Shown: positions 18,352-27,081, numbered from the stretch's first letter. The stretch is 64,000 nucleotides of DNA from Candidatus Gastranaerophilales bacterium (GCA_905235155.1 CAJOKJ010000009.1:39089-103088); one strand, 5' to 3'. Numbers and translations: made by a program. The notes: generated by a model not told the origin, from the letters alone.

Positions 18352-20205
18352 CTACTCTTTAACAATTGCCTTGAATGGACAATTTGATAAACAAGCTTCA
18401 CATTTAATACATTTTGACTGATCAATGTGATGAGGTTGTTTAACAGTACCTTCAATTGCACCAACAGGACAAGTTCTTGCACATTTTGTACAACCTTTAC
18501 ATTTTTCAGCATCAATTTTAATTGTCTTAAGAGCAGTACATACACCCGCAGGACATTTTTTATCAACAATGTGAGCAAGATATTCATCTTTAAAGTATTT
18601 TAAAGTTGATAATACAGGGTTTGGAGCAGTTTTACCCAAACCGCATAAAGAACCGTCTTTAACAGTATTAGCCAAATCTTCCAATACCTCTAAATCAGAT
18701 AATTCTCCTTTACCTTTAACAATTTTTTCTAAGATTTTTAACATATTCTTAGTACCTTCACGGCAAGGAACACATTTACCGCAAGATTCGTTCTTTGTAA
18801 AGTTCATAAAAAATCTTGCGACTTCAACCATACATGTATCTTCAGCCATAACAACAAGACCGCCTGAACCTACCATAGCACCTGCTTTTGCTAAGCTATC
18901 GTAATCCATTGGTAAATCTAAGTGTTCTTCTGTTAAACAACCGCCTGAAGGACCACCGATTTGTACAGCCTTAAATTTCTTACCGCCTCTGATACCGCCA
19001 CCGATATCAAAGATAATTTCTCTTAATGTAGTACCCATAGGAACTTCAATAAGACCTGTATTGTTTACTTCACCTGTTAAAGCGAATGTTTTTGTACCTT
19101 TTGCAGTTTCAGTACCCATAGATGCAAACCATTTTGCACCTTTTCTCATTATAACAGGTACATTAGCCAAAGTTTCTACGTTATTGATTAATGTAGGTCT
19201 GCCAAATAAACCTTTATTAGCAGGGAAAGGCGGTTTTGGTCTTGGCATACCACGTTCACCTTCAATAGATGCTATAAGTGCTGATTCTTCACCACAAACA
19301 AATGCACCTGCACCTTCTTTAATATGTAATACAAATGAGAAATCTGTTCCAAAAATATTTTTACCTAAGTAATGACGTTCTTCTGCATCTGCAATCGCTT
19401 TTCTTAAACGTTTTATTGCAAGAGGGTATTCGGCACGAACATAAATGTATCCTTCATCAGCACCAATGGCAAATGCTGCTATTGCCATACCTTCTAATAA
19501 TTTGTGAGGGTCGCCTTCCATAACACTTCTGTCCATGAATGCACCAGGATCACCTTCATCACCATTACATACAACATAAGACTTTCCGCCTCTGTTTGCT
19601 GCTGTAAATTTCCATTTCAAGCCTGTTGGGAAACCTGCACCGCCTCTACCTTTTAAGCCTGAATCCAAAATTTCTTGTATAACAGCATCCGGATTATTCT
19701 CTTTTATAATATTTGCTAATGCCTCATAACCGTGAACGGCAATTGCTTCATCTAAAGATTCTGCGTTTATTTTACCGCAGTTTTCCAATGCTGTACGAGT
19801 TTGTTTTGCATAGAAATTGATATCATCATTTTTCTTAATGTGTTGTTTAGTTGCAGGATCAGTGTATAATAACCTTTCAACAGGTTCTCCGCCTACAATA
19901 TGAGAATTGAAAATTTCTTCTACGTCTTCAACTTTAACTTTTACGTAAGTTGTGTGATATTCCGGTAAAACAACCAATACCCCTTGTTCACAAAAGCCGT
20001 GACAACCTGTTGGAATAACAGTCATTTTATCGTGAGAAGATAAAGTACTAACACTTGCACCTAACTCTCTAAATTTTTCCATTACTTTTAAAGAACCATT
20101 TGCAACACAACCTGTACCACCGCAAACAAGAACTCTAAAACCTTGTTCTTTTATTTGTTCTTGAGCCTTTTCTTGCTCTTTTTGAATATCAATATTTAAT
20201 TCCAT
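18352..20205 (-). CDS. hydB: NuoF-like flavoprotein subunit of the hydrogenase
   Basis: 617 residues. Order of domains: N-terminal thioredoxin-like [2Fe-2S] region (VCGGTGCVANGS, CHGFCEQG), the FMN/NADH-binding NuoF core with GLKGRGGAGFPTGLKW and the Gly-rich NADH loop, the [4Fe-4S] motif ESCGKCVPCREG, and a C-terminal 2x[4Fe-4S] ferredoxin domain (CKGCTKCARTCP, CIKCEACLSNCP). It is the NAD(H)-oxidising, flavin-bearing subunit. Start and the hydC stop share one base (TAATG), so the two are translationally coupled; GGAGG lies upstream of the ATG. Confidence 0.95.
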   Translation of the reverse strand: MELNIDIQKEQEKAQEQIKEQGFRVLVCGGTGCVANGSLKVMEKFRELGASVSTLSSHDKMTVIPTGCHGFCEQGVLVVLPEYHTTYVKVKVEDVEEIFNSHIVGGEPVERLLYTDPATKQHIKKNDDINFYAKQTRTALENCGKINAESLDEAIAVHGYEALANIIKENNPDAVIQEILDSGLKGRGGAGFPTGLKWKFTAANRGGKSYVVCNGDEGDPGAFMDRSVMEGDPHKLLEGMAIAAFAIGADEGYIYVRAEYPLAIKRLRKAIADAEERHYLGKNIFGTDFSFVLHIKEGAGAFVCGEESALIASIEGERGMPRPKPPFPANKGLFGRPTLINNVETLANVPVIMRKGAKWFASMGTETAKGTKTFALTGEVNNTGLIEVPMGTTLREIIFDIGGGIRGGKKFKAVQIGGPSGGCLTEEHLDLPMDYDSLAKAGAMVGSGGLVVMAEDTCMVEVARFFMNFTKNESCGKCVPCREGTKNMLKILEKIVKGKGELSDLEVLEDLANTVKDGSLCGLGKTAPNPVLSTLKYFKDEYLAHIVDKKCPAGVCTALKTIKIDAEKCKGCTKCARTCPVGAIEGTVKQPHHIDQSKCIKCEACLSNCPFKAIVKE

Positions 20206-20696
20206 TATTTATTTTCCTCCTGAAGAATAGTATCCAAAACTACTTTGATTGCATCAGACGTCATTTGAGGATAAACTTTATCGTTTATCATAACAACTGG
20301 AGCTAAACCGCAAGCACCTAAACAGCTTACTGTTTCCAAAGAAAAAAGACCGTTATCGGTAGTAAATTTACCGTCTTTTAGGTCTAATCTTGCTCTTATT
20401 GCGTTTAATACAGGCATTGAACCTCTAACGTGACATGCTGTTCCATCACAACATCTGATTTCATATTTACCTTTCGGATCTAATGAAAATTGAGCATAGA
20501 ATGTCGCAACACCTAAAACTGTTGCCGGTGACAAACCTTCCATTTTTGTTCCGATATAAATCATTGCTTCTTCAGGCAAATATCTGTAAATACTTTGTAC
20601 TTCTTGAAGAATAGCAATTAAGTACGATTTTTGATAATCGTATTTAGCCATAATCTTGTTGAGTTCTTCGGTATTAACCTTGTTAATCGTATTCAT
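20205..20696 (-). CDS. hydC: NuoE-like [2Fe-2S] subunit of the hydrogenase
   Basis: 163 residues; thioredoxin-like fold with four [2Fe-2S] cysteines in CCDGTACHVRGS and CLGACGLAP. It passes electrons within the HydABC complex. A TTG directly before the ATG would add one codon, but GGAGG sits at correct distance for the ATG (20696). First gene of the hyd operon, with an inverted-repeat operator candidate just downstream of its -10. Confidence 0.93.
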   Translation of the reverse strand: MNTINKVNTEELNKIMAKYDYQKSYLIAILQEVQSIYRYLPEEAMIYIGTKMEGLSPATVLGVATFYAQFSLDPKGKYEIRCCDGTACHVRGSMPVLNAIRARLDLKDGKFTTDNGLFSLETVSCLGACGLAPVVMINDKVYPQMTSDAIKVVLDTILQEENK

Positions 20697-20732
20697 CAAA
20701 CCTCCAATTCTTTATGTATACGCTAAAATATT

Positions 20733-20759
20733 TTTTATCATGCATTTGATAAAATTATA
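20733..20759 (-). promoter_or_regulatory. hyd operon -10 with abutting inverted-repeat operator candidate
   Basis: The perfect repeat TTTTATCA-N6-TGATAAAA (20733-20754) overlaps by one base the -10 TATAAT (20754-20759, minus strand), so it covers the transcription start. A bound repressor there would block initiation. It is not the Rex consensus (TTGTGAA-type). The -35 is not clear. Confidence 0.55.
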
Positions 20760-20795
20760 ACATAAAAGACTTATTATAAATACAATAGATTAATA

Positions 20796-20816
20796 TTATC
20801 AAATAATTTTATCAAA
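20796..20816. repeat. two direct TTATCAAA repeats upstream of the hyd promoter
   Basis: TTATCAAA occurs at 20796-20803 and 20809-20816, a 13-bp period. This is the same half-site sequence as the TTTTATCA/TGATAAAA inverted repeat at the promoter, so the three may be bound by the same regulator. Confidence 0.45.
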
Positions 20817-20946
20817 CATTCATAATATCACAATTAAAGTTTAAATTGTGATATTTTTCTTGATTGATTTTATTACACATAAAAAGCAAAGTCAATAACA
20901 AAAACATAAAGAATACACCATTATAAAACAACATTTTGCAAACGTA

Positions 20947-20976
20947 TTTACAATATATTAAGAAATATGCTAGAAT
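20947..20976 (+). promoter_or_regulatory. rnpB promoter
   Basis: TTTACA (20947-20952), 18-bp spacer and TAGAAT (20971-20976), ending about 6 nt before the predicted 5' end of the RNase P RNA. Confidence 0.7.
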
Positions 20977-20980
20977 AATT

Positions 20981-21322
20981 GAGCAGAGTAATCGGATAAT
21001 CGCACTGCAAAGTGAGGAAAGTCCGTGCATTCAAGGACAGGTTGCCGGAGAAACTCCGGACGGTGTGAGCCGGTGGATAGTGCCACAGGAAATATACTGC
21101 CGATGGATTTTATATCACAGGCGATGGTGCAACGGTGAGTTAAGAGCTTCACCAGCAATAATGAGAATTATTGGCTAGGCAAACCCCAATCGAATGCAAG
21201 ATTAACTTGAAGGTTTAAAGGCTGTCCGCCCACTTCAGACAAATCGCTAGAGTTTGTGAGTAATCACATTCCCAGACAGATGATTATCTAAAACAGAACA
21301 CGGCTTACGGATTACTCTGCTT
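20981..21322 (+). ncRNA. rnpB: RNase P RNA, class A
   Basis: The catalytic RNA of RNase P, which trims tRNA 5' leaders. The ends pair as helix P1 (GCAGAGTAATC with GATTACTCTGC). Conserved core blocks are readable: GAGGAAAGTCCGTGC after P3 (CR I), the GCCACAG-type segment at about 21082, and AGAACACGGCTTACGG near the 3' end (CR V). Length of about 340 nt is normal. The 3' end runs into CTTTTTAAAG. Open frames crossing it are fortuitous. Confidence 0.95.
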
Positions 21323-21336
21323 TTTAAAGGATTAAA

Positions 21337-22068
21337 ATGAACGTTACTATTGTTTTACCAACCTACAATGAAGCAGAAAATATTGAAGATTTTTTAAATG
21401 CTGTTTATAAAGTTATTAATGAAATAACTGATTTTAATATAAATACTCTTATCGTTGATGACAATTCACCTGATGGCACTGCTGATATTGTCAAAAATCT
21501 TCAACAAACAAATGATAAGATTTATCTTCTTGAAAATAACACAAGAGGGTTGGGTAATGCTTACAAAAAAGGTTTTAAATATGCTATTAACAACTTAAAT
21601 CCTGAAATATTGGTAGAAATGGACTCTGATTTTTCTCATGACCCTGAAAAATTAAAAGAAATTTTACCACCCATTAAAAGCGGATATGATTTTGTCATTG
21701 GTTCAAGATACATAAAGGGCGGTTCAATTCCTAAAGATTGGGCTTTAATTAGAAAAATGAACAGCAAATACGGAAATATTTTTGCCCGTTTTATTGCAGG
21801 ATTATTTAAAATAAAAGATTGCACATCTGGATATAGAGCTATCAGAGTTGATATTTTAAAACAAATAGATTTAGATAATCTTGATGTAAACGGCTATGCA
21901 TTTCAAATGAACATTCTCTATGAATGCGTACATCACGGAGCAAAATTTTTGGAAATTCCAATAGATTTTATTGATAGAGCTAAGGGTAAATCTAAACTTG
22001 GAATTAATGATGTAAAAGAATTTATGGTTAATTCTTTTAAGCTTTTATTCCGCAGAATGTTTAACTAA
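21337..22068 (+). CDS. polyprenol-phosphate mannose/glucose synthase (GT2)
   Basis: 243 residues, DPM1-like: PTYNEAENI at the N-terminus, VDDNSPDGT, the DxD-like EMDSDFSHDP that binds metal and nucleotide sugar, and SGYRAIR. There are no C-terminal membrane helices, as in the soluble DPM1/Ppm1 type. It should transfer a hexose from GDP- or UDP-sugar to polyprenyl phosphate. It faces a GT39-like membrane glycosyltransferase (stops 3 bases apart) that could use the lipid-linked sugar. It starts 14 bases after rnpB with AAAGGA upstream and may be co-transcribed with that RNA. Confidence 0.88.
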   Translation: MNVTIVLPTYNEAENIEDFLNAVYKVINEITDFNINTLIVDDNSPDGTADIVKNLQQTNDKIYLLENNTRGLGNAYKKGFKYAINNLNPEILVEMDSDFSHDPEKLKEILPPIKSGYDFVIGSRYIKGGSIPKDWALIRKMNSKYGNIFARFIAGLFKIKDCTSGYRAIRVDILKQIDLDNLDVNGYAFQMNILYECVHHGAKFLEIPIDFIDRAKGKSKLGINDVKEFMVNSFKLLFRRMFN

Positions 22069-22071
22069 TCA

Positions 22072-23802
22072 TTATTTTTCAAAAACAAATATACTAAAAA
22101 AAATATCTGTTCTTTTTACATTTATTAATTTTAAATCTTGTCCTGCTGCAAAAATTATATCTTCAACTATTCTTGCTGCAAGCGGATAATATATAGCACT
22201 TCGCCTATATGAATCAATATTTTTAAACATTGCTTGTATTTCAGGCAAAGTTTCCATATAGCTTGTTTCATCAGTAATCAAAATAAACTTCTGCCCCTTT
22301 TTCATTTGTGAAAAGCATTTATTATGCAGATTATTAACTAAAACTGCTGACGGATAATCTGTAATTAAATATTCGTACAAATATGTTTTGGCATTTTTTC
22401 TGTTCAATTTATCAGCAAAATTTTTACCGAAAATAAATTCAATATCATAAGGACGAATACCGAGTAAAAAAGCATCATACGTATCAAAGTCAATGCGAAT
22501 ACCTTTATTAACATATTTTGTTAAAACTTTTCCAAACCTTGATATCATTACATAATCTGATGATTTTATATCTGTATTATTATACTCTTTTAAAAATAAC
22601 TTAGTATAAACCAACTGTCTGTTTAAAGCAGAATGCGGAGCAACAAAGTAATAAGTACAATTCACGAATAACCATAATGATATCAAAAATACACGTAAAA
22701 ACTTATTTTTTAACAAGCAAACACCACAAACCGATATTATAAGCAAAACTGTTGTTGTTGCGACTGTATATCTGAAAGTTAGAGCTAACTGATGCGACAG
22801 AACAAGCACTAACTGTATTAAAATTAAAATAATTGAAGGCACTGAAAATAAAATAAAATTTGTATCCTTAATTTTTTTTACAACAACATTAATCAATCCT
22901 ACAAATCCGATAGATATAGGAATTACCGCAAAAGCAACCAGATACAGATTAAAAATATTTTTAAGCATATATCTTGAAAGCATTATGTCATTTGTTATGA
23001 ATTGGTCAAAAATATTTGAAAAACAAGTTAAAAAATAGGTAAAAATAAGAGAAATTTCAAAACCTATAACGTCACGGTAAAAACTTAAAATAGCATTTTT
23101 GTACATAAAAATATTATGCAAAATATAAATTAAAACAGGAATGTATAAAAATGCAATAATCAGATATATTTTTATAAATTTAAATAAACTTTCTTTTTTC
23201 TTTAATAAAATATAAACAAGCCCGATAATAAACTGACAAAACACAAACATAAAAGAAAAATTATAAGTATAAAGTAATAATATCGAGCTTAAAAGATACC
23301 CGATGGCATAACGAATATGTAAAATATTTTGTACTAATTTTGCAAAAAAATAAGAGGATAATAATATCAAGGTTATTGACATACCATAAAATCTTACTTC
23401 TGTGGAATAATGAATATTAAAAGCCTGAATTGCCAAAAATAAAGCAGATAAGTAGGCACAAGTTTTATTGCCGAATAAATTTTTTACAACATAAAAACAA
23501 ACAGGGATAGAGCAGGTTGTTAGTATACATCCCAAAACCCTTAAAGTAAAATCGGATTGCCCGAATATTTTAATCCAGTAATGTAATAGTACAAAATATA
23601 AAGGTACATGAAAATCCTCACAAAATAATGATGCTAAAATTTCTAACAAACTTTTTTTGTTTGCAAAATAAAAACTAAAAAGTTCATCAACCCATAAATC
23701 ACCAAAATTGTGTAACGCAACAAGTCTTAAAACCAGTGCAAATATTGTAATTAAGAAAACAAAAAATGTTTCGGATTTATGTACTTTAATATAATTTAGC
23801 AT
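22072..23802 (-). CDS. GT39/ArnT-like membrane glycosyltransferase
   Basis: 576 residues with about a dozen membrane segments over residues 1-400 and a C-terminal outer domain. After the first helix comes DLWVDELFSFYFA, the Asp-Glu motif of the first periplasmic loop in GT-C enzymes, and HVPLYFVLLHYWIKIFG follows as in the PMT_2 family. It should move a sugar from a polyprenyl-phosphate carrier to a protein or lipid acceptor on the outer face of the membrane. Its likely donor-maker is the convergent neighbour. No Shine-Dalgarno site; TATAAT lies 6 nt before the ATG. Confidence 0.8.
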   Translation of the reverse strand: MLNYIKVHKSETFFVFLITIFALVLRLVALHNFGDLWVDELFSFYFANKKSLLEILASLFCEDFHVPLYFVLLHYWIKIFGQSDFTLRVLGCILTTCSIPVCFYVVKNLFGNKTCAYLSALFLAIQAFNIHYSTEVRFYGMSITLILLSSYFFAKLVQNILHIRYAIGYLLSSILLLYTYNFSFMFVFCQFIIGLVYILLKKKESLFKFIKIYLIIAFLYIPVLIYILHNIFMYKNAILSFYRDVIGFEISLIFTYFLTCFSNIFDQFITNDIMLSRYMLKNIFNLYLVAFAVIPISIGFVGLINVVVKKIKDTNFILFSVPSIILILIQLVLVLSHQLALTFRYTVATTTVLLIISVCGVCLLKNKFLRVFLISLWLFVNCTYYFVAPHSALNRQLVYTKLFLKEYNNTDIKSSDYVMISRFGKVLTKYVNKGIRIDFDTYDAFLLGIRPYDIEFIFGKNFADKLNRKNAKTYLYEYLITDYPSAVLVNNLHNKCFSQMKKGQKFILITDETSYMETLPEIQAMFKNIDSYRRSAIYYPLAARIVEDIIFAAGQDLKLINVKRTDIFFSIFVFEK

Positions 23803-23808
23803 ACGCTA

Positions 23809-23814
23809 ATTATA
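23809..23814 (-). promoter_or_regulatory. -10 element of a leaderless promoter (GT39-like gene)
   Basis: TATAAT on the minus strand ends 6 nt (TAGCGT) before the ATG. A weak TTTCAA lies 17 bp upstream, inside the end of the preceding gene. Confidence 0.55.
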
Positions 23815-23825
23815 CAATAATAGTC

Positions 23826-24143
23826 TTAATATTGAAAATATCGGTCAAAATCAACATCATCAAAGTTACAAAGCATTTTATATACATCATCCTCAACATC
23901 CATTCGCTGAAAATTATAATCATCAAATTTCCAATATTTTGGACTGATACCCTTAACTTGAACTATCTCTTTTTCTTTTAAAATAACTAACTTCTTTTTG
24001 ACAACATCGACAGGTAATTCAACCATTTTAGCGAGTTCGACAGCCGTAATTCCGTCTTCATGAGAACACTTTTCAGGAGTCATGAACATAAGTTCAAGAC
24101 CGACTTTTTTTAAATCAGCATCTACTATTTCGCATGTTAACAT
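23826..24143 (-). CDS. small putative winged-helix protein
   Basis: 105 residues. Residues about 25-65 (ITAVELAKMVELPVDVVKKKLVILKEKEIVQVKG) read like a winged helix-turn-helix: a helix, a recognition helix and a short wing. The C-terminus is acidic and aromatic (DDVDFDRYFQY). I do not recognise the family. It sits between two membrane-protein genes, is apparently leaderless, and ends 24 bases before the GT39-like ATG. Confidence 0.6.
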   Translation of the reverse strand: MLTCEIVDADLKKVGLELMFMTPEKCSHEDGITAVELAKMVELPVDVVKKKLVILKEKEIVQVKGISPKYWKFDDYNFQRMDVEDDVYKMLCNFDDVDFDRYFQY

Positions 24144-24149
24144 ACTTAA

Positions 24150-24155
24150 ATATTA
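24150..24155 (-). promoter_or_regulatory. -10 element of a leaderless promoter (winged-helix gene)
   Basis: TAATAT on the minus strand, 6 nt (TTAAGT) before the ATG; the -35 is not convincing. Confidence 0.4.
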
Positions 24156-24192
24156 ACATCATTTATTAAAATTTTATCCTTTTAATAGTGGA

Positions 24193-25527
24193 TTAATATT
24201 TACCTATCCATTTTTTTAAAACAGGAGTAATTAAAAATAATATAAATGCCAGCACAATAGCAAAAGATGCTAATATAATAAAGAAAATGGAATGAGATAT
24301 TTTTTCATAATACCCCGCAAAAATACCTGCCGACAAATTCCCGACAAAGCTGGACAAAAACCAGCACCCCATTAATAAAGATGCAAATTGTGCAGGTGCC
24401 AATTTTGTTACGAGTGACAAACCTATTGGAGATATACATAATTCTGCAATTGTTGCTACAAAAAATGCCCCCATAAGCCATAAAGGAGAAACATTTTTAA
24501 TTGTTGCAAAATATGCAGCCGCACTCATTATAAAAAATGAACAACCTATCAATAATAATGCAATATTAAATTTTACAACAGAATTAGGCTCCGATTTTTT
24601 AGAATTCAAAAATGCCCAAACACCTGACATTATTGGTGCAAATACAATTATAAACAAAGGATTTAATGATTGAAAATATTGAGATGGAATAGTCAAATTC
24701 TTACCAAAAATTGTTATCAAACGGTTTGTTTCATTTTCAGCAAACAAAGCCATAGAACAACCTGCTTGCTCATAACAGCACCAAAAAATTATTGAAAATA
24801 CCATTAAAACAAACAAAGCCCATATTTTTCTTTTTTCTCTCAGACGAAGCTCCCTTTGTTCTCCAATATCTCTAGTTTCATTTTTATAAGGATATAACCC
24901 GCATTCACCCAATAGTTTATTTTCACCAACTTTATAAATTAAATATCCTATAATAATACCTAAACCTGCCGCCATAAAACCATACTTAAAGCCGTAAATA
25001 CTTGCTAAAGTACCACAGATTAAAGGTGAAAAGAATGCACCTAAATTAATACCCATATAAAAAATGGTAAAACCCGCATCTCTACGCTGCTTATCATCAC
25101 CATATAACATTCCGACAACAGTACTTATATTAGATTTTACAAATCCGTTTGCAATAATCATAAGAAACAAACCAACCGTAAAAATTATAAAATTATAATT
25201 TGCAAAGGTACTAACATCACTTGCTGCAAGCATAAATAAGCCTATTGCCATTAATACTGCACCAATAGAAATACATTTTCGTTGCCCCAGAAATCTATCA
25301 GCAATATACCCGCCTACAAGAGGAGTTAAATAAACAAGCCCTGTATACCAACCGTATATATTACCTGCATGCTGCGTTGCCGTAACATTATCCAAATCTC
25401 TAAATAAATACTGAATTAAATACAAAACCAGTAACGCTCGCATACCATAATAGGAAAACCTTTCCCACATTTCGACAGCAAACAGTAAAAATAATCCTTT
25501 TGGATGTTCGTTTAATAAACTTTTCAT
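24193..25527 (-). CDS. POT/PTR2 family proton-coupled peptide transporter
   Basis: 444 residues, about 12-14 membrane segments. Early in TM1 is EMWERFSYYGMRALL, the ExxERFxYYG proton/peptide-coupling motif of POT transporters, followed by the GGYIADRFLGQR loop typical of the family. It imports di- and tripeptides, which suits an amino-acid-scavenging gut organism. A TTG 21 bases upstream lies inside the -10 (TATAAT, 25537-25542) and cannot be the start; ATG 25527 is used. The predicted leader is only about 2-3 nt. Confidence 0.9.
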   Translation of the reverse strand: MKSLLNEHPKGLFLLFAVEMWERFSYYGMRALLVLYLIQYLFRDLDNVTATQHAGNIYGWYTGLVYLTPLVGGYIADRFLGQRKCISIGAVLMAIGLFMLAASDVSTFANYNFIIFTVGLFLMIIANGFVKSNISTVVGMLYGDDKQRRDAGFTIFYMGINLGAFFSPLICGTLASIYGFKYGFMAAGLGIIIGYLIYKVGENKLLGECGLYPYKNETRDIGEQRELRLREKRKIWALFVLMVFSIIFWCCYEQAGCSMALFAENETNRLITIFGKNLTIPSQYFQSLNPLFIIVFAPIMSGVWAFLNSKKSEPNSVVKFNIALLLIGCSFFIMSAAAYFATIKNVSPLWLMGAFFVATIAELCISPIGLSLVTKLAPAQFASLLMGCWFLSSFVGNLSAGIFAGYYEKISHSIFFIILASFAIVLAFILFLITPVLKKWIGKY

Positions 25528-25546
25528 AACAAATAAATTATAATAC

Positions 25547-25578
25547 AAAAAGACGTAAACAATAGTTTACGTCTTTTT
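25547..25578 (-). terminator. terminator of the HEAT-like gene, fused to the next promoter
   Basis: AAAAAGACGTAAAC pairs perfectly (14 bp) with GTTTACGTCTTTTT across a 4-nt loop. The minus-strand T-run is followed after 4 bases by the TATAAT of the peptide-transporter promoter. Confidence 0.88.
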
Positions 25579-25601
25579 AAATATCAATATTTTTTTGAAA
25601 A

Positions 25602-25874
25602 TTATGCAACTTTTGTACCGTTAATTTCATTAATTAAATAGTTAGCAACCCAAGTAAAATCTTTATTTTTATTTGCCGCTTCTTTCAAAAAACTAACGGA
25701 ATCTTCGCCAATTCTGATTAAAGACATTGCAACAACACCTCTTTTTAAACCTTTTGAAATTTGTAATTGTTCAACTAAAACAGGTACTGCACTAGAACCC
25801 ATACTAACAATTTGATTTTCTAATTCGTTTTTGTTTGTGTTGTCTAACTGTTCTAAAATTTCAGATAATTGCAT
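25602..25874 (-). CDS. small HEAT-repeat-like protein
   Basis: 90 residues, helical. VPVLVEQLQISKGLKRGVVAMSLIRIGEDSVSFLKEAA matches the pattern of one and a half HEAT/ARM-like helical repeats (P-x-L...L...A-x-x-L-x-x-I-G). Probably a protein-binding scaffold; no known partner. GGAGG lies 5-6 nt before the ATG and a strong terminator follows, so it is a single-gene unit. Confidence 0.65.
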   Translation of the reverse strand: MQLSEILEQLDNTNKNELENQIVSMGSSAVPVLVEQLQISKGLKRGVVAMSLIRIGEDSVSFLKEAANKNKDFTWVANYLINEINGTKVA

Positions 25875-26090
25875 TTTTCCTCCAATAATTCTTTTCCGTA
25901 TTTTTATTATAATGCGAATTTTAAAAAATTAAGAAATCCTTACATAATCTTTATATCTTTATAAAGAAAAAAATAATATAAGTTTTTTGTATTATCCAAA
26001 TGAGGCACAAACACTATACTAAAAGGGGATTTTTTAAAAACTGTCACGACTTACAATTTTAATACAAGGAATTAAAAAAGGGTGTATGTC

Positions 26091-26405
26091 ATGGAAAATT
26101 CTCGTGCTCACAACAACAAAATTGAAATGAAAAACATAAATAAAGATATCGTCGGCTGGCTTGAAGACGTAATCGAAGAAAATAACGGCAGAATTGATAA
26201 AAAAGAATGGAAAAGCAAATATAACAGCTATGTTGTGTATGATTACGAACCATTTTGTTCTGAAGGATTTGAAATCAATATGCAAATAAGTTCGCACAAT
26301 CCTGCATATTTAAATTTCATAAAATATTTGTATGACGAAAAAATTCATACAATAGATTACCTTAAAAGCTGCATGGAAACTCCTGCAACAACAAAAAAAG
26401 ACTAA
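26091..26405 (+). CDS. hypothetical protein
   Basis: 104 residues, charged, no signal peptide or membrane segment. Two parts: an acidic helix region (KDIVGWLEDVIEENNGRIDKKEWKSKY) and an aromatic, probably beta-containing part (YVVYDYEPFCSEGFEINMQISSHNPAYLNFIKYLYDE). Not recognised. ATG 26091 is preferred over an upstream in-frame GTG (26082) because AGGG lies 8 nt before the ATG and overlaps the GTG. A TATACT about 75 bases upstream may be its -10, which gives an unusually long leader for this window. Confidence 0.55.
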   Translation: MENSRAHNNKIEMKNINKDIVGWLEDVIEENNGRIDKKEWKSKYNSYVVYDYEPFCSEGFEINMQISSHNPAYLNFIKYLYDEKIHTIDYLKSCMETPATTKKD

Positions 26406-26519
26406 TATTCTTTATCACATATAATAATTTTTTACCCAAAATATCAAGAATAAGTTTAATTTCTGAATAACGTATTCCGTTTAAACGTAATTATTTTGAT
26501 AAATTATAACAGTATAACT

Positions 26520-26611
26520 TTTATTAAAACAAATACTTAATTGCTCAGCAATATATGTTATCGTAACTCCTTTTCAGCAGACAAACTCTTTATTTCATTT
26601 ATTATTTCCAT
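26520..26611 (-). pseudogene. remnant of an XRE-type helix-turn-helix gene
   Basis: From an ATG with TATAAT 9 nt upstream, the minus strand reads MEIINEIKSLSAEK and then, after a 1-nt shift, GVTITYIAEQLS. Together these resemble the first two helices of a Cro/XRE repressor (LxxEKGxxxxxLAExL). Stops in all frames follow. About 30 codons of similarity, so this is a tentative call. Confidence 0.4.
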
Positions 26612-26651
26612 AAGTTAATTATTATACTATATTGATTAAAATAGTAAATGA

Positions 26652-26860
26652 ATGTTATCTCCTGCACATGATTTGACTTATAGTCCAGCATTTAAAGTAG
26701 AACAAAGCACAACAATCATTGGCGTTGGCAAAAAACCTTGTTTAGGTGATATTTTAGCGGTAGCAAAAAAATATCGAAATAAAAGAAAAATTAACCAAAG
26801 ATGTTGTGCTTAATGTTAAAGACAAGTATATGTCATTATTAGACTATAATATTTTAATAA
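26652..26860 (+). pseudogene. remnant of a histidine/phenylalanine ammonia-lyase-like gene
   Basis: The frame reads ...IIGVGKKPCLGDILAVAKKYR and stops at 26811-26813. After a +1 shift it reads EIKEKLTKDVVLNVKDKY and then decays. The order G-K-x-P-x-L-x-D-I-L-A-V-A followed by a V/E-L-T-x-x-V-x-x-x-V segment is the N-terminus of HAL/PAL enzymes. The catalytic MIO (ASG) region and everything beyond are absent. No Shine-Dalgarno site. Confidence 0.45.
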
Positions 26861-27081
26861 TTTGTATTTTTTGCAGACAATTTATCATTTATTGAAATTA
26901 AAAGGTATATTGAGAAAAATACAAAAATAAAACTTACTAATCCTGCCCAAAGTACACCAAGTCCGGCCAATATACCTTGAGCACCCATTACTTTTATTGT
27001 CGATATTATTAAACCAATTATGGTTAAAAATGCCATTATATCAACAATTACACCACCAAATTTGACTACAAAATTTTTCAT
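26854..27081 (-). CDS. small two-helix membrane protein
   Basis: 75 residues with two hydrophobic segments (about 8-28 and 38-62) separated by a short Gly-rich turn (GAQGILAGLG). AAGGAG lies 7 nt before ATG 27081; an upstream in-frame ATG would not have a ribosome site. Family not recognised. The 3' end overlaps the ammonia-lyase remnant on the other strand. Confidence 0.55.
   Translation of the reverse strand: MKNFVVKFGGVIVDIMAFLTIIGLIISTIKVMGAQGILAGLGVLWAGLVSFIFVFFSIYLLISINDKLSAKNTNY

Noticed and set aside
20936..21178. Open frames on both strands over rnpB
   Set aside because: They lie within conserved RNase P RNA sequence and have no ribosome sites.
25528..25548. TTG as start of the peptide transporter
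   Set aside because: The TTG lies upstream of and its codons include the -10 TATAAT, so it cannot be in the mRNA; ATG 25527 fits the family.
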